Part shown: positions 27,964 through 39,519 of the stretch, in pieces
Layout: every line of letters starts with the position of its first letter
Numbering within the stretch: position 1 is the first letter of the stretch
NCBI GenBank assembly: GCA_002457215.1
Contig: NTJZ01000007.1
Coordinates: 1 to 64,000, forward strand
Source: OM182 bacterium MED-G28
GTDB taxonomy: Bacteria; Pseudomonadota; Gammaproteobacteria; Pseudomonadales; Pseudohongiellaceae
Direction: 5' to 3'
DNA: 64,000 bases
Translations under genes and position numbers: made by a program
The notes under the pieces: model-generated
Database searches by the model: none
The model's input: only the letters and a program-made list of their open reading frames with translations
Told to the model about the DNA's origin: nothing

Positions 27964-29394
27964 TTAATCGGAAGCTTCTACGTCTTCTACTATTGGTGCC
28001 ACAAGCGGCGCTCCACATAATGGACAGCCGATCACATGATCGTTTGGCCCCATGTTTAAATCATTTCTTCGCTTTTCCATCTCAGCAAAGAATTGTTCAT
28101 CATCCATTTTTACCCGCATGCCGAGATCGATAAACATATTCGTCACAGATCGATTTCCAGACCCCTGCCAATTTCTCGCGTCAGGTACGTTTGGGTTTGT
28201 CTCTGTATTATTCATGTATCCAACAATGTGCATTATGGTGCCTTTAGGTAGTAAAGGCGCAGCCTGATCTTCGAATGCATAACCACGTACCCAGTTATGG
28301 TCATAACCCACGCAGGAAAGTGTTTCGACTGTATATCCCCAAATTGCTTCCAAACACATCCGCTCACCCGGGGCATGAAGATGTGGTTCAAAAGTAATAA
28401 ACTTAGTGTGTTGTTCAAGCACCGTGTAAGCATGGAGTTCCTGATTATTCTGATTACCGGCTATACTGATATCAACGCCATTACCCAAACCAAGAGTTAC
28501 ACGTTCATACTTCGGTTCATATCCTACTGGATGGAATCGAAACCCTATTTCCAAATGGCCAGTTGTGTCTTTACCATTGGAATGCATGTGAACCGAATCA
28601 GAATAAACATAAGTGCCTGCTCTCAATAGACGACCACCTTCAGGATCAAATATGTCGGCATTACGACCAACTTCATGCACTGGCCACCCTGTCACTGAGT
28701 CTTCAATTCGATTGCCTTCTTCGTCCAGTTCAGCGGTACTCCAGATCATATGATGAAAAATATACCGCCCACCGACCGTATCACGCCCGGTGCCTGCTTG
28801 GTTGTTTACATCGTTGACTTCGACAATTTCCACTGATTTTACATAGCGATCTTCTTCCAAACCAACGGGTACACGATCAATTTCTCCCCACCAATCAGCA
28901 GTCCCAGCAAGTTTGGTGACATCATTAGTTTTAACGACTAAGTCTGGTTCACCCGCAGTCCATTTTAGAGAATCATCAAACACTAACGCTTGAGGTGCGT
29001 TTGCTGCATTACCCTTTGGTGCACCGCTGCGGGCCCAGGTGGAAATGTCAGCAATTTCTTCGTCACTCAATGAAGGGTCGTTCTTGTAATCTTGAATACC
29101 AATGTCTTTTTCCATGTACCAGGGCGGCATCGCTCCGGCTCTATCGCGCAAACCCGTTTTGTATTCAATAAGTCCTGCAAAAGGCGCCACCTGCTCATAT
29201 GTCACTAAAGGCATTGGTCCAACACCACCAGCGCGGTGACAATTTTGGCAGCTACGCTGAAGTATTGGTTCAATATCCCTATGAAAAGTAATCTGGTCTT
29301 CTTGTGCACTTGCCAACATCGGAGCAGCTAATATTGGCAAGAAACCAAAAGCACTAATGAGTTTTAAAAGGATTGAACTTCTCCTATTCGGCAT
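27964..29394 (-). CDS. Secreted cytochrome c / copper monooxygenase-like protein
   Basis: A 476-residue secreted protein (signal peptide ending ASAQ). Residues 49-53 are Cys-Gln-Asn-Cys-His, a haem c site, in an N-terminal cytochrome domain with MPPWYM as possible axial-methionine region. The remainder resembles the two-domain copper type II monooxygenases (peptidylglycine hydroxylating type): FHHMIWS, HMHSNGKDTTGHLEIGF and HLHAPGERMCLEAIWGY supply the His clusters and a Met. A CPLCGAP (C-x-x-C) lies near the C-terminus. Oxidation of an organic substrate fed by haem-delivered electrons is inferred. The downstream secreted gene follows by 29 bases. Confidence 0.75.
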   Translation of the reverse strand: MPNRRSSILLKLISAFGFLPILAAPMLASAQEDQITFHRDIEPILQRSCQNCHRAGGVGPMPLVTYEQVAPFAGLIEYKTGLRDRAGAMPPWYMEKDIGIQDYKNDPSLSDEEIADISTWARSGAPKGNAANAPQALVFDDSLKWTAGEPDLVVKTNDVTKLAGTADWWGEIDRVPVGLEEDRYVKSVEIVEVNDVNNQAGTGRDTVGGRYIFHHMIWSTAELDEEGNRIEDSVTGWPVHEVGRNADIFDPEGGRLLRAGTYVYSDSVHMHSNGKDTTGHLEIGFRFHPVGYEPKYERVTLGLGNGVDISIAGNQNNQELHAYTVLEQHTKFITFEPHLHAPGERMCLEAIWGYTVETLSCVGYDHNWVRGYAFEDQAAPLLPKGTIMHIVGYMNNTETNPNVPDARNWQGSGNRSVTNMFIDLGMRVKMDDEQFFAEMEKRRNDLNMGPNDHVIGCPLCGAPLVAPIVEDVEASD

Positions 29395-29848
29395 TGAAAG
29401 ATCCTCTTCGTAGATAATCTATTGTTTCTTTATAGGGTTTTTTAGCAACGTAAAAAGCCAAAATCAAGCTCAAATTTTAGCATTTTTTCAAAAAATATCG
29501 TAGTGCACGAGGTAATCCCAACAATTTGCAATATTAAGCACCGAAAATAATTAGTATTTTCACTAAGTCATTGATTTTAATTAAATTAAGGCTCCATTAA
29601 AATCCGGTTACCTGTAACAATTCATTTCAAAATTCATCTGATAATCATGGCAGACTTACTCTCCGGGGAAATAAATAAGCAATAGAAATTACTCCTCTTT
29701 CCCAAACCTGATTTGAAAACGGCCAGCTGTGGACAGGAATTTGGTAATAGCACAATAAAACGCTGACTGATTAAGACATATCACTCATCTATTTATGAGC
29801 AATTAGCCTGAATAGAGTTACTCTCAATTAAAGTCCTAGGAGAAGCAA
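29395..29848. other. Divergent intergenic region upstream of TonB receptor
   Basis: About 450 AT-rich bases between the cytochrome gene (minus) and the TonB-receptor gene (plus). It must hold both promoters. The receptor's ribosome-binding site AGGAGAAG is at 29838-29845. I see no further gene or strong repeat. Confidence 0.5.
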
Positions 29849-32695
29849 ATGAATGGTCATAAATATACCAAATTAAAGATCAGCTCACGCACACTGCTCT
29901 GCAGCAGTATCATGCTTGCTATCTATACACCCACAGTGTCAGCACAAGACGACCTCGAAGAAATCGTAGTAACTGGATCCTACATCCGTAACAGTAATTT
30001 TACTGGCGCAAGTCCAGTTGACACTGTTGAGCAAGAAACCTTGCTTACGTATGGCGCTGCCAACATCGGCCAGTACATCAGGGATCTAACCTATACTCAG
30101 AATGTGGACACTGTTGCTAACGTGCTGGGTGGTGCAGGTGGTGGCCAAGACTCAAACTCTGCCCAGTTTAATCTGCGGGGATTAGGAACCGGCAGCACAC
30201 TAACCTTGCTTGATGGACGTCGAAACATTAATGAAGGTGCGTTGTCCGCTATTCTTCCAGATATCGCGACTGACCGAATCGAAGTTGTACTTGATGGCGG
30301 TTCAGCACTTTATGGTTCTGACGCCGTTGCCGGTGTAGTAAACCTGATTCCTGTTAAAGAATTTGATGGGATTCGGGTTCGTAGCTTTTATGGACGGGAC
30401 GAAGATGGCGACTTCGAAGAACCGAAACTAGGTGTCATGTGGGGCAACACTTTCGACAATGGCCTCAATGTCGTAATGGCCTTAGAAGTTGGCAGAAAGA
30501 CTCCACTTCAGCGCGAAGAACGGCCAAAGTACCTCGCCTATGATAATGCCACCTTTATTGGTGCACCTGGTCACTACAATATTGGTGGAGCACCATATTT
30601 AGATCCTGACTGTGGTGCCTATGGTAACGAAACGACATTTAAAGGAGACAAAGGGAGTTCGCAAAGTGGGTTTCCCATCGCTGGGGGTTTGCTCTGCGGG
30701 TTTCACTATGCACAATGGACAGACTATAACCGTGAAGCGAATGACTACGTATTCTATGGTAATGCGCAATACGAGGTGAACGATGGTCTGACTCTTGAAT
30801 TTCAAATAGCAGACAGCTATCGCGAATCCATCTTCACCACCGAACCGGTCACTCCGATGTCCAATGCCTGGTATAACGATATGACTATCCCAGCTAATCA
30901 CCCCGCAAACCCAACTGGCTCGCCAGTTACACCAGGGGTATATGGCATTGGCACTTACACTATTTGGAATGGTTTCGAGCAGGGCGTAGGTGCTAAGCCT
31001 AGCCAGATTGCTGATACCGGCTATTTTCCAGAGCGTTACCAGTACACCACCGAAGTTTATAAAGCTGGCGCTATGTTTGATGTTGCCGATACCGGCTGGG
31101 TCGGTGAAGCGTGGTTAGGCTACCAAACTTATGAGCAGCGTGTTGATACTTACGACGGTAACGCTACTCGTATGATAGCGGCCTTAAACGGCAGGGGCGG
31201 TGCTTCTGGTAATGAGTGGTTCAACCCGTTCGCCTCTCGCGATATTCGTTCTCCAAATTACGATGCGGATCGCTCCGACGGCCTATACACCAATAACACC
31301 CAGGAAGTTACAGATTGGCTATTCGAAAGTGCTGATGCCAACTTACAAACTGATCGTCTTGTGATATTTGACTCGGTCGTGACAGGCGACTTATTTGATC
31401 TGCCTACCGGAACTGTTGGTGCTGCATTTGGTTACGCTATGCGCGATAGAATGGATGCCACCGACACCGGGAGATTGAAGAAGCTTGGCATTGACTGGCA
31501 AAACTCTTCGGGCAAATCTGCTCCTTTGTTAGTGCCAACACGAGATGTTTCAAAAACACAAGCCGTCTTTGCCGAGTTAGAGATTCCGCTTATGGCAAAC
31601 TTAAGCATGCAAGTTGCTGCGCGCTATGAAGATTTTTCAGACCTCGGTCTAGATACGACAACCCCTAAAGTTGCGCTTCGGTGGCAGCCGCTAGATTCGC
31701 TTGCCATTCGCGGTTCGTGGGGAGAGAGCTTTCTTGCCCCAGATGCCGATGATGTAGGCCCTGCTGATCGCACGGGTTGCTACAATAACAGAACCGGGCA
31801 AGACCCATTAACTGGTCAGGATCTGCTAGGCGTATTGTCTTGTAGCTCCAAGAATCCAAATCTAGTGCCCGAAGAATCTAATATTTGGAACATTGGTTTC
31901 ACTTGGGAAGGGATTGAGAACCTGAGTATCAGTCTTGATTATCAGGAAATCGAATATACAGATCGGATCGTAACCCTTAGCGCTCAAGATATCGCAAATC
32001 AGCAATTCTATAATGCTCTCGCTGCAACTGGCATTAGCCAAGCCGACTATGATCCTACCGCTGGATCCGCGAGTCGAACGGCTGCGCTTGCCTATGTAAC
32101 AGCGAACCCTGACCTCACAATTACTCGGAACCCAACCAGTAATTTGATTACGGAGGTAGTCCGAGTCGCAGATAATATCAATACTAATCTGGTAGATGTT
32201 TTAGACCTGACTGCAACATATTCGTTCGAGTCTGGAGATTGGGGTAATTTCAATCTCGCGTTTAATGCAGCTTACTATGTTACTTATGATTATGCTGGGC
32301 TTGATGGTGTAATTGTTGATGCAAGGGGTAGAAGAAATGCTGACACAGCACTTTCTCCTCCACTACCTGAATTAGTAGCAAACCTAAGATTGGGTTGGCT
32401 GCGGGGCAATCATGCTGCATCATTCTTGACTAAGTACACCGATGAATTCTCATTTGATGGAACGTTCTCGAGTGCATTTACACCCAGAACTATTATTCCA
32501 GAATCTTACATCGCTAATGCGAGCTATACCTATTTCTTTGATGACTTATTTAATAGCTCTGGCAACGTAACGTTTGCTATAAACAACTTGTTCGATTGGG
32601 AACCGCGACGGCTTCCAGTCCAAGGCGGCTTCGAAAGCAGGCTTTATGATAACTTCGGTCGAATGCTTTCCTTATCAGTTGATTTCGAACTGTAA
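29849..32695 (+). CDS. TonB-dependent outer-membrane receptor
   Basis: A 948-residue outer-membrane receptor. After a signal peptide (cleavage after VSAQ) comes the TonB-box-like stretch EEIVVTGSYIRNS, then a plug domain (NLRGLGTGSTLTLLDGRRN, DRIEVVLDGGSALYGSDAVAGVVNLIP) and a long beta-barrel of repeated amphipathic strands ending in LSVDFEL, a typical terminal strand with aromatic or hydrophobic final residue. These receptors import siderophores, sugars or other bulky substrates using TonB energy. The substrate is not readable. No TonB/ExbBD genes are nearby. A terminator hairpin follows. Confidence 0.92.
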   Translation: MNGHKYTKLKISSRTLLCSSIMLAIYTPTVSAQDDLEEIVVTGSYIRNSNFTGASPVDTVEQETLLTYGAANIGQYIRDLTYTQNVDTVANVLGGAGGGQDSNSAQFNLRGLGTGSTLTLLDGRRNINEGALSAILPDIATDRIEVVLDGGSALYGSDAVAGVVNLIPVKEFDGIRVRSFYGRDEDGDFEEPKLGVMWGNTFDNGLNVVMALEVGRKTPLQREERPKYLAYDNATFIGAPGHYNIGGAPYLDPDCGAYGNETTFKGDKGSSQSGFPIAGGLLCGFHYAQWTDYNREANDYVFYGNAQYEVNDGLTLEFQIADSYRESIFTTEPVTPMSNAWYNDMTIPANHPANPTGSPVTPGVYGIGTYTIWNGFEQGVGAKPSQIADTGYFPERYQYTTEVYKAGAMFDVADTGWVGEAWLGYQTYEQRVDTYDGNATRMIAALNGRGGASGNEWFNPFASRDIRSPNYDADRSDGLYTNNTQEVTDWLFESADANLQTDRLVIFDSVVTGDLFDLPTGTVGAAFGYAMRDRMDATDTGRLKKLGIDWQNSSGKSAPLLVPTRDVSKTQAVFAELEIPLMANLSMQVAARYEDFSDLGLDTTTPKVALRWQPLDSLAIRGSWGESFLAPDADDVGPADRTGCYNNRTGQDPLTGQDLLGVLSCSSKNPNLVPEESNIWNIGFTWEGIENLSISLDYQEIEYTDRIVTLSAQDIANQQFYNALAATGISQADYDPTAGSASRTAALAYVTANPDLTITRNPTSNLITEVVRVADNINTNLVDVLDLTATYSFESGDWGNFNLAFNAAYYVTYDYAGLDGVIVDARGRRNADTALSPPLPELVANLRLGWLRGNHAASFLTKYTDEFSFDGTFSSAFTPRTIIPESYIANASYTYFFDDLFNSSGNVTFAINNLFDWEPRRLPVQGGFESRLYDNFGRMLSLSVDFEL

Positions 32696-32770
32696 TCTCA
32701 AGACGATAAGTAGAACTATCGTGGTTTGCTAATAGCAATTAGGATAATTTCGACTAATCAGTTAAAGAAA

Positions 32771-32802
32771 AAGGCCGCCGCATAAATCAATGCGACGGCC
32801 TT
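32771..32802. terminator. Bidirectional intrinsic terminator
   Basis: AAGGCCGCCGCA at 32771-32782 pairs with TGCGACGGCCTT at 32791-32802 (one C-A mismatch), loop of eight bases, followed by TTTTATTTTC. On the minus strand a T-rich run also follows. It separates the convergent TonB-receptor gene and pnp. Confidence 0.85.
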
Positions 32803-32823
32803 TTATTTTCTAACAAGAACGAA

Positions 32824-34947
32824 TTATGCGTCGGTCTCTACGCTATATTCTGCTTTCTCTTCGTCCGTTATTTCTTTAATACTCAATTTAATCCTTCCGC
32901 GAGCATCAAGATCGGAACACTTCACTAGCACCTCTTGTCCCTCTTTAAGGTATTCATTCACATTTTCAACACGCTCCTGGGCGATCTGAGAGATGTGAAC
33001 TAAACCATCTTTGCCGGGCAAGATGGTAATAAACGCGCCGAAATCAACGATACGAGCGACTTTACCCATGTAGAGCTTGCCAACTTCTGCTTCGGCAGTA
33101 ATAGCGTTAACCATTTCAACGGCTGCATCGCGAGAATCAGCATCCTCCCCGTAGATACGCACATTACCGTCGTCGTCTATATCAACTGAAGCACCTGTGT
33201 CTTCAGTAATACCTCGGATTACTGCACCACCTTTACCAATTACATCACGGATCTTATCTGGGTCGATCTTAATCATTGCCATTGCTGGTGCATTTTCTGA
33301 AACAGATTCACGAGCAGTAGAGATAACTTTATTCATCTCAACCAGGATATGAAGACGAGCTGTATTTGCTTGTTCCAGAGCGATCTCCATAATTTCTTCA
33401 GTGATACCCTGAATTTTTATATCCATCTGTAAAGCCGTTATACCTTTTTCAGTTCCAGCAACTTTAAAATCCATATCGCCTAAATGATCTTCGTCACCCA
33501 ATATATCTGTAAGAACTGCAAAACGTTCCCCTTCTTTAATAAGCCCCATTGCGATGCCGGCCACTGGAGCCGACACAGGCACACCTGCATCCATCATTGA
33601 CAAGCTGCTTCCGCAAACACTAGCCATAGAACTGGAACCATTGGACTCAGTAATCTCCGAAACCACACGAATGGCATAAGGAAAATCTTCTTCCGCTGGC
33701 ATTACAGCCGCCACACCACGCCGCGCTAATCTGCCATGACCGATTTCACGTCGCTTCGGCCCACCCATGAAACCAGCTTCACCGACAGAATAAGGAGGGA
33801 AGTTGTAATGCAACATGAACGGATCTTTTCTTGAACCGCTTAAATCTTCAATGATTTGTGAGTCGCGAACTGCACCCAGGGTAGTTACTACAAGCGCCTG
33901 CGTTTCTCCTCGAGTGAACAAAGCCGATCCGTGAGCTTTAGGAAGTACACCGGTTTCGACTTCGATTGCTCGAACTGTTTTTGTGTCGCGCCCGTCAATT
34001 CTTGGCGCGCCATCCAAGATGCGATTGCGTACTGTGCTTTTCTCTAAAGCACCGAACACATCAGATACTTCGCCTTCGCTAACACCTGCTTCTTCACTAG
34101 CTAATTGTTCAATGGCTTGCTGCTTAAGATCACCGATGGCATCATAACGCTTCATCTTCTCAGAGATCTGATAAGCATCAGTAACACCACTGCCAAAATT
34201 GTCAGCAACTGCAGCCTTAAGAACAGTGTTTTCTGCCGCCGGCTGCCAATCCCACGCTTCTTTGCCTGCTTCCGCTTTCAGTTCGTTAATGGTGTTAATT
34301 ACAACTTGCATTTCTTGATGGGCAAACAATACTGCGCCCAACATTTGATCTTCGGTAAGCTCTTTCGCTTCAGACTCAACCATCAATACTGCCGACTGAG
34401 TGCCTGACACAACCATATCCAGCTGCGAACCTTCTAGTTGTTCATAACTTGGATTAAGCACGTAACCTGATTCGCTGTTATAGCCAACTCGGGCCGCACC
34501 GATTGGTTCTGCAAAAGGAATGCCTGAGATCGATAGAGCGGCGGAGGCACCTATCAACGCTGGAATATCGGGGTCCTCATCCTTCCCGCCCGAAATTACC
34601 GTACAGATGACCTGAACTTCGTTCATGAAGCCTTTCGGAAACAAGGGTCTTATGGGTCTATCGATTAATCGAGAGGTTAGAGTTTCTTTCTCGGTCGGGC
34701 GTCCTTCACGCTTAAAAAAGCCACCTGGAATTTTTCCAACCGCGTAAGTCTTCTCCTGATAATTAACCGTTAAGGGGAAAAACCCCTGCCCAGGATTCGC
34801 AGTTTTTCTTCCTACAACGGTCGCTAAAACCTGAGTATCTCCCGTGCTCACAACTACTGAGCCTGTTGCTTGCCTGGCAACCTTGCCAGTTTCTATGGTT
34901 ACAGTTTGGTTTCCAAACTGAAAGGTCTTGCTAACTGGATTAAACAT
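32824..34947 (-). CDS. pnp: Polynucleotide phosphorylase
   Basis: A 707-residue exoribonuclease that degrades RNA phosphorolytically from the 3' end, releasing nucleoside diphosphates, and forms a trimer that joins RNase E in the degradosome. Domains: first RNase PH (about 1-210), helical linker, second RNase PH (about 310-530, with [38 protein letters not shown]), KH ([22 protein letters not shown]) and C-terminal S1 ([19 protein letters not shown]...KDGLVHIS). Length is normal for the family. It is last in the rpsO-pnp end of the operon, 90 bases after rpsO; in Enterobacteria pnp levels are autoregulated after RNase III cutting in this interval. Confidence 0.97.
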   Translation of the reverse strand: MFNPVSKTFQFGNQTVTIETGKVARQATGSVVVSTGDTQVLATVVGRKTANPGQGFFPLTVNYQEKTYAVGKIPGGFFKREGRPTEKETLTSRLIDRPIRPLFPKGFMNEVQVICTVISGGKDEDPDIPALIGASAALSISGIPFAEPIGAARVGYNSESGYVLNPSYEQLEGSQLDMVVSGTQSAVLMVESEAKELTEDQMLGAVLFAHQEMQVVINTINELKAEAGKEAWDWQPAAENTVLKAAVADNFGSGVTDAYQISEKMKRYDAIGDLKQQAIEQLASEEAGVSEGEVSDVFGALEKSTVRNRILDGAPRIDGRDTKTVRAIEVETGVLPKAHGSALFTRGETQALVVTTLGAVRDSQIIEDLSGSRKDPFMLHYNFPPYSVGEAGFMGGPKRREIGHGRLARRGVAAVMPAEEDFPYAIRVVSEITESNGSSSMASVCGSSLSMMDAGVPVSAPVAGIAMGLIKEGERFAVLTDILGDEDHLGDMDFKVAGTEKGITALQMDIKIQGITEEIMEIALEQANTARLHILVEMNKVISTARESVSENAPAMAMIKIDPDKIRDVIGKGGAVIRGITEDTGASVDIDDDGNVRIYGEDADSRDAAVEMVNAITAEAEVGKLYMGKVARIVDFGAFITILPGKDGLVHISQIAQERVENVNEYLKEGQEVLVKCSDLDARGRIKLSIKEITDEEKAEYSVETDA

Positions 34948-35037
34948 ATATTCTCTTCCTACTAATTAAAAACGTACGCCTGATTCCTGCGTCGAACGCA
35001 ACGTCTCGGTAATACTATGATTACGATTTACTAGAAC

Positions 35038-35307
35038 CTACCTTCGCAGACCAAGTCGCTTAATTAAAGACGCATATCTTTCAATGTCTTTGCGCTTTAG
35101 ATAGTCAAGCAACTTTCTTCTGCTATTCACCATGCGAATTAATCCGCGGCGTGAATGGTGGTCATGGATATGCTCTTTGAAGTGAGCCTGCAATTCATTA
35201 ATGTTGGCAGATAGAAGTGCTACCTGAACTTCCGGTGAGCCAGTGTCGCCTTCTCCTACCGCATAGTCTTTAATGATTGCTTCTTTCTGTTTAGCTGATA
35301 AAGCCAT
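35038..35307 (-). CDS. rpsO: Ribosomal protein S15
   Basis: An 89-residue small-subunit protein that binds the 16S rRNA three-way junction. Conserved blocks are visible: [35 protein letters not shown] and [15 protein letters not shown]. The usual length is 88-89 residues. Start ATG preceded by GCGGAGGAAAAA. It lies between truB and pnp, about 200 bases from truB, as in other gammaproteobacteria, so it probably has a promoter of its own in that interval. Confidence 0.98.
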   Translation of the reverse strand: MALSAKQKEAIIKDYAVGEGDTGSPEVQVALLSANINELQAHFKEHIHDHHSRRGLIRMVNSRRKLLDYLKRKDIERYASLIKRLGLRR

Positions 35308-35511
35308 TTTTTCCTCCGCAATATGCCGTTAGTTTTTCTGCCGAAGCACGCTGTGTATCTTCGTGTCTTCTTTCATTCGCGCGTCAACAGTTCAACTTCC
35401 ATTTAGAATCAGAATAACCACGCATATTAATAGTTACCTGAAACATTCCAAAACTTTGTTTCGACTAATTGTTATGCCTAAAACTAAACAGTGAGCAATC
35501 AACTACTCACC

Positions 35512-36468
35512 TTAAGAAACAATTAATCGCCTTGGCGCAACTTTACCGTCATCTTCGATACTTCCTATGCCGATAAATTGCTCTTCTTCATACAACCTCA
35601 CCAGACCTTCTTCAGGTAAGTGTCTAACTATTACAGCCTGCCCATTTTTAATATGGCTGGCGGTATCACTAGGGAGGGAAACCTCCGGTAGTTCTGTTAT
35701 AGCCCTATCCATCGGTACTAGATACTCGTCGATGGTTTCAAGTCCGCCTAATTCCTTCTGTTCTTCGATATTACTTACATCAACACAATCTGCTTCGGTA
35801 AATGCACCAGCTTGGGTGCGGCGCAGCGCTATGATGTGAGCACCGCAAGCAAGTGCTTGACCTAAATCATCAGCAATTGTTCGAATATAGGTGCCTTTGC
35901 TACAGGCAATATCTAATTCAACGACATTATCGTCAAAACCCAACAGATCAATCGAGTAAACAGTGACATTACGTTTTTCTCGCTTCACTTCGATGCCTTT
36001 TCTGGCCATCTTATAAAGTGGAACTCCATTCACTTTCAATGCCGAATACATAGGCGGCAATTGCTGTATGTCGCCCCGAAATGACTCAAGTGCCAGTTCG
36101 ATACCCTCACAAGATAATTCAAAATCATCGCACCTTTCGACGACTGAACTATCGCTATCTCCGCTAGCAGTTCTTTCTCCCATTTTTATTTGGGCCCGAT
36201 AGCGCTTATCAGAGTTTAATAAAAACTGAGAAACTTTTGTTGCCTCACCTAGACAAAGGGGCAGTACTCCCGTTGCTAGCGGATCAAGACTCCCAGTGTG
36301 ACCCGCTTTATTCGCTTCATATAATCGCTTTACTTCTTGCAATGCCGCGTTGGAACTAAGCCCTTTGGCTTTGTCCAAAATCACGATACCATCAATACTT
36401 CTACCTTTGTTGCGTCGACGCCTGTTCATCTTTTCAACTTTACTAATGGCTCTGACCTCATTCGCCAT
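35512..36468 (-). CDS. truB: tRNA pseudouridine(55) synthase
   Basis: A 318-residue enzyme that makes pseudouridine 55 in the T loop of tRNAs. The catalytic Asp is in GHTGSLDPLATGVLPL, and the family's YRAQIKMGERTASGDSDSS and SKGTYIRTIADDLG segments are present. The annotated frame opens at 36468 and overlaps rbfA by 11 bases; an internal ATG at 36429 (MNRRRRNKG...) matches the usual TruB N-terminus better, and neither start has a clear ribosome-binding site. The C-terminal PUA-like domain ends in RRLIVS. Coordinate of the start is therefore uncertain by 39 bases. Confidence 0.95.
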   Translation of the reverse strand: MANEVRAISKVEKMNRRRRNKGRSIDGIVILDKAKGLSSNAALQEVKRLYEANKAGHTGSLDPLATGVLPLCLGEATKVSQFLLNSDKRYRAQIKMGERTASGDSDSSVVERCDDFELSCEGIELALESFRGDIQQLPPMYSALKVNGVPLYKMARKGIEVKREKRNVTVYSIDLLGFDDNVVELDIACSKGTYIRTIADDLGQALACGAHIIALRRTQAGAFTEADCVDVSNIEEQKELGGLETIDEYLVPMDRAITELPEVSLPSDTASHIKNGQAVIVRHLPEEGLVRLYEEEQFIGIGSIEDDGKVAPRRLIVS

Positions 36469-36886
36469 GCAACTTTCGGTCTGCCGCTAATGCGCCATCT
36501 ATTAAATCTGATAACTGCTGGCCTCGCTCTATACTGCTATCGTAGTGAAATTCCAATTTAGGCACAGAACGGGTGCTCAACCTTTTAGACAGCAATGTTC
36601 GTAAGTAACCTGACGCCTTGGTTAGCGCCTTTAAGTTCTCTTCGATCTCTAATTTGTCTAGTTCACCAGGAGAAGATAGTGTCGCTTCGTTTACGTCACT
36701 ATCTTCACTCAGAGTATTCATAACTGTGATATGTACTCTTGCATGAGCCAGGTCTCTGCTCACATCAACTCCAGTAATAGAAACCATGCCTACTCTAGGA
36801 TCGTTTACTTCCAGCTGAATCAAATTCGCTAGTTCACGCTGAATTTGATCAGCTACGCGCTGCGCTCTTGAAGACACTTCACTCAT
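36458..36886 (-). CDS. rbfA: Ribosome-binding factor A
   Basis: A KH-type ribosome maturation factor that binds the 16S 5' end helix in the late small subunit. The open frame extends to 36937 but the ATG at 36886 matches the family start (MSEVSSRAQRVADQIQREL) and avoids overlap with infB, leaving a 19-base gap; this gives 142 residues. Typical blocks DPRVGMVSITGVDVSRDLAHARVHITV and LRTLLSKRLSTRSVPKLEFHYDSS are present. It overlaps truB slightly and lies after infB, the conserved order. Confidence 0.95.
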   Translation of the reverse strand: MSEVSSRAQRVADQIQRELANLIQLEVNDPRVGMVSITGVDVSRDLAHARVHITVMNTLSEDSDVNEATLSSPGELDKLEIEENLKALTKASGYLRTLLSKRLSTRSVPKLEFHYDSSIERGQQLSDLIDGALAADRKLHGE

Positions 36887-36905
36887 GTATCCGTATCCAT
36901 TCTCA

Positions 36906-39485
36906 TTACAGACTTCTAGCGACTTCAGTAGTCTCATATACCTCTATTTTGTCACCGACTTTAACGTCATTGTAATTACGAACGCCGATACCACATTCCA
37001 TGCCATTTCTAACTTCCATAGCATCGTCTTTAAATCTACGTAGTGATTCCAATTCACCCTCGTAAATCACGACATTGTCCCGCAGTACTCGAATGGGTTT
37101 ACTACGATAAACGGTCCCTTCAACAACCATAGTGCCAGCAATTTGGCCAAATTTAGGCGAGTTAAAGACATCGCGTACTTCCGCAATACCAACAATTTCT
37201 TCGCGTATTTCTGGTGAGAGCATTCCACCCATAACGCCCTTGGCATCGTCGATAACATCATAAATCACATTGTAGTAACGCATCTGCAAGGCTTCATTTT
37301 CAATAATGTCCCGCGCTGTTTTGTCAGCTCGCACATTAAAACCGATGAGCATCGCGTTCGAAGTAGCGGCAAGGTGAGCATCATTCTCAGAAATACCACC
37401 AACGCCCGATCCAACAATATTTATATCTACTTCTTCATTACCCAATTTTTGCAAAGACGTACTTATCGCTTCCAATGAACCGCGCACATCTGTCTTAAGA
37501 ATAATATTGAATATTTTCTTTTCTTCACTACCTATACCAGCAAACATATTTTCTATCAGGCTGGACTGATGTTTCACCTGTAGCGAATCTTTGTGACGTA
37601 TACGCCGGAATTCAGTAACTTCTCTGGCCCGTTTCTCATCTTCAACAACCACAAACTCATCGCCCGCATCTGGCACACCGTTAAGTCCAAGAATTTCCAC
37701 TGGAATAGAAGGTCCTGCTGACTTTATGCTGTTGCTCATTTCGTCGACTAATGCGCGCACTCGGCCGTACTCATGACCAGCTAAAACAATGTCACCTGTA
37801 TTTAGTGTCCCATTTTGAACCAATACTGAAGCAACTGGACCACGCCCCTTATCTAGCCTAGATTCAATAACCACCCCCTGCCCTGGAACATCACTGTAAG
37901 CTTTCAACTCCAATAGTTCTGATTGCAATAGAATTGCCTCTAGGAGATTTTCTATACCCAGGCCAGTTATTGCAGAAACTTCTATAAACTGTACGTCACC
38001 ACCCCAGTCATCTGGAATTACTTCCATAGCAGACAGTTCATTCTTCACTCTATCAGGATCAACACCTTCCTTATCCATTTTATTAACAGCTACAACCAGA
38101 GGAACACCAGCTGCTTTCGAATGTTGCACTGCTTCTTCAGTTTGCGGCTTAACTCCATCATCTGCCGCAACCACCAGAACAATGACATCTGTCGCTTTAG
38201 CTCCGCGGGAACGCATGGCGGTAAATGCTGCATGGCCAGGTGTGTCAAGAAAACTAATCATGCCGTGTTCAGTTGCCACATGATAGGCACCTATGTGCTG
38301 CGTAATTCCTCCAGCCTCATGAGAAGCAACAGATGCTTTTCGAATATAATCGAGCAATGAAGTCTTGCCATGGTCAACATGGCCCATTACTGTGACAACT
38401 GGCGCTCTAGAAATTTCTACATTTCCAGATTCTATCGAAACCGACTGGGCCAGTTCGTCTTCAATAGCATCCTCTGAAACAAATGTTGCCTTATGACCCA
38501 TTTCTTCAATCAACAATGTTGAAGTATCTTGATCCAAAATTTGATTGATGGTCGCCATTACTCCCATATTGAAAAGCACTTTGATTATTTCTGCAGATTT
38601 AATCGACATTTTCTGTGAAAGATCTGCAACGGTGTTGGTCTCTCCGATTATTATTTGCTTAGCGATAAACTCTGTTGGCTTTTCAAATGCATGCTGCTGG
38701 GCGCTCAATTTCGCTTTGCTCTTGCGGCCCCCGCCACGGCGACCACGGCCGCCCATTCCATCGAACTCATCACCTTCAAGAACAAAGTCATCATTTACGT
38801 GGATAGTTTTAGCTTGGCGCTTTGGTGCTTGCGCTTTGGCTTTCTTACGCAGGTGTCCCTTCTTCTTTTCCATCGGGTCATCAGCGTCATCTCTCCCGCC
38901 AGCCTTGCGCTTTGGCGCTGTTTTGGTCTGCCTGCCTGGCTCTGTCTGCGCTGGCGGAGCATCCTGGGAAACTACAGCTGCTGTCTCAGAAGAAACTCCT
39001 TCAGGCTTGTTCTCCTCTGTGGCACTCTCTGTATTTTCAACTGCTTCCACTGTTTCTTTTTCAGATTCTGGAGTTGCCGTTGTTTCTTGCGCTTCTTGTA
39101 CTTCTTGGTCCGCCACTACTGCGGCAATTTCTTCTTGCTCCGGAGTTTCTGTTTCTGACGCTTCAGTTTCTACTGCACTGCGTTTTACATAGGTGCGTTT
39201 TTTGCGCACTTCGACATTGACTGTTTTCCCCCGACCATGAGTCGAAGCGGCTTTTAATGTGCCGATAGTTTTACGTTTTAACGTAATCTTCTTTGGAGCA
39301 GCGCCAGTTGATTCACGATCACCATGGCTTCGGCGCAAGAAAACGAGCAGCGTATTCTTATCATCATTAGAAATTAGCTCATCTGCCTTAGTATGGGGTA
39401 ACCCTGCCTCCTTTATTTGAGACAGCAGTTTATCTACCGAGACACCTACGGTTTTGGCTAATTCAGTGATTTTTACATCTGCCAT
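36906..39485 (-). CDS. infB: Translation initiation factor IF-2
   Basis: An 859-residue GTPase that delivers fMet-tRNA to the 30S subunit. N-terminal IF2_N domain (1-50), a charged Ala/Glu/Lys-rich linker, a second IF2_N-like domain (about 270-320), then the G domain with G1 GHVDHGKT at 368-375, G3 DTPGHAAF, G4 NKMD and G5 SAITG, followed by domains II to IV (C-terminal fMet-tRNA-binding part ending near the stop). Length is typical for gammaproteobacteria. Lies between nusA and rbfA. The initiator tRNA that IF-2 recognises is encoded at the head of the same transcription unit. Confidence 0.98.
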   Translation of the reverse strand: MADVKITELAKTVGVSVDKLLSQIKEAGLPHTKADELISNDDKNTLLVFLRRSHGDRESTGAAPKKITLKRKTIGTLKAASTHGRGKTVNVEVRKKRTYVKRSAVETEASETETPEQEEIAAVVADQEVQEAQETTATPESEKETVEAVENTESATEENKPEGVSSETAAVVSQDAPPAQTEPGRQTKTAPKRKAGGRDDADDPMEKKKGHLRKKAKAQAPKRQAKTIHVNDDFVLEGDEFDGMGGRGRRGGGRKSKAKLSAQQHAFEKPTEFIAKQIIIGETNTVADLSQKMSIKSAEIIKVLFNMGVMATINQILDQDTSTLLIEEMGHKATFVSEDAIEDELAQSVSIESGNVEISRAPVVTVMGHVDHGKTSLLDYIRKASVASHEAGGITQHIGAYHVATEHGMISFLDTPGHAAFTAMRSRGAKATDVIVLVVAADDGVKPQTEEAVQHSKAAGVPLVVAVNKMDKEGVDPDRVKNELSAMEVIPDDWGGDVQFIEVSAITGLGIENLLEAILLQSELLELKAYSDVPGQGVVIESRLDKGRGPVASVLVQNGTLNTGDIVLAGHEYGRVRALVDEMSNSIKSAGPSIPVEILGLNGVPDAGDEFVVVEDEKRAREVTEFRRIRHKDSLQVKHQSSLIENMFAGIGSEEKKIFNIILKTDVRGSLEAISTSLQKLGNEEVDINIVGSGVGGISENDAHLAATSNAMLIGFNVRADKTARDIIENEALQMRYYNVIYDVIDDAKGVMGGMLSPEIREEIVGIAEVRDVFNSPKFGQIAGTMVVEGTVYRSKPIRVLRDNVVIYEGELESLRRFKDDAMEVRNGMECGIGVRNYNDVKVGDKIEVYETTEVARSL

Positions 39486-39519
39486 TCAACTACTCCTGAT
39501 CACTACTGATGTGCAGTGA

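Noticed and set aside
38545..39220. Long plus-strand frames opposite infB
   Set aside because: They lie antisense to the charged linker of IF-2 and have no ribosome-binding site or family features.
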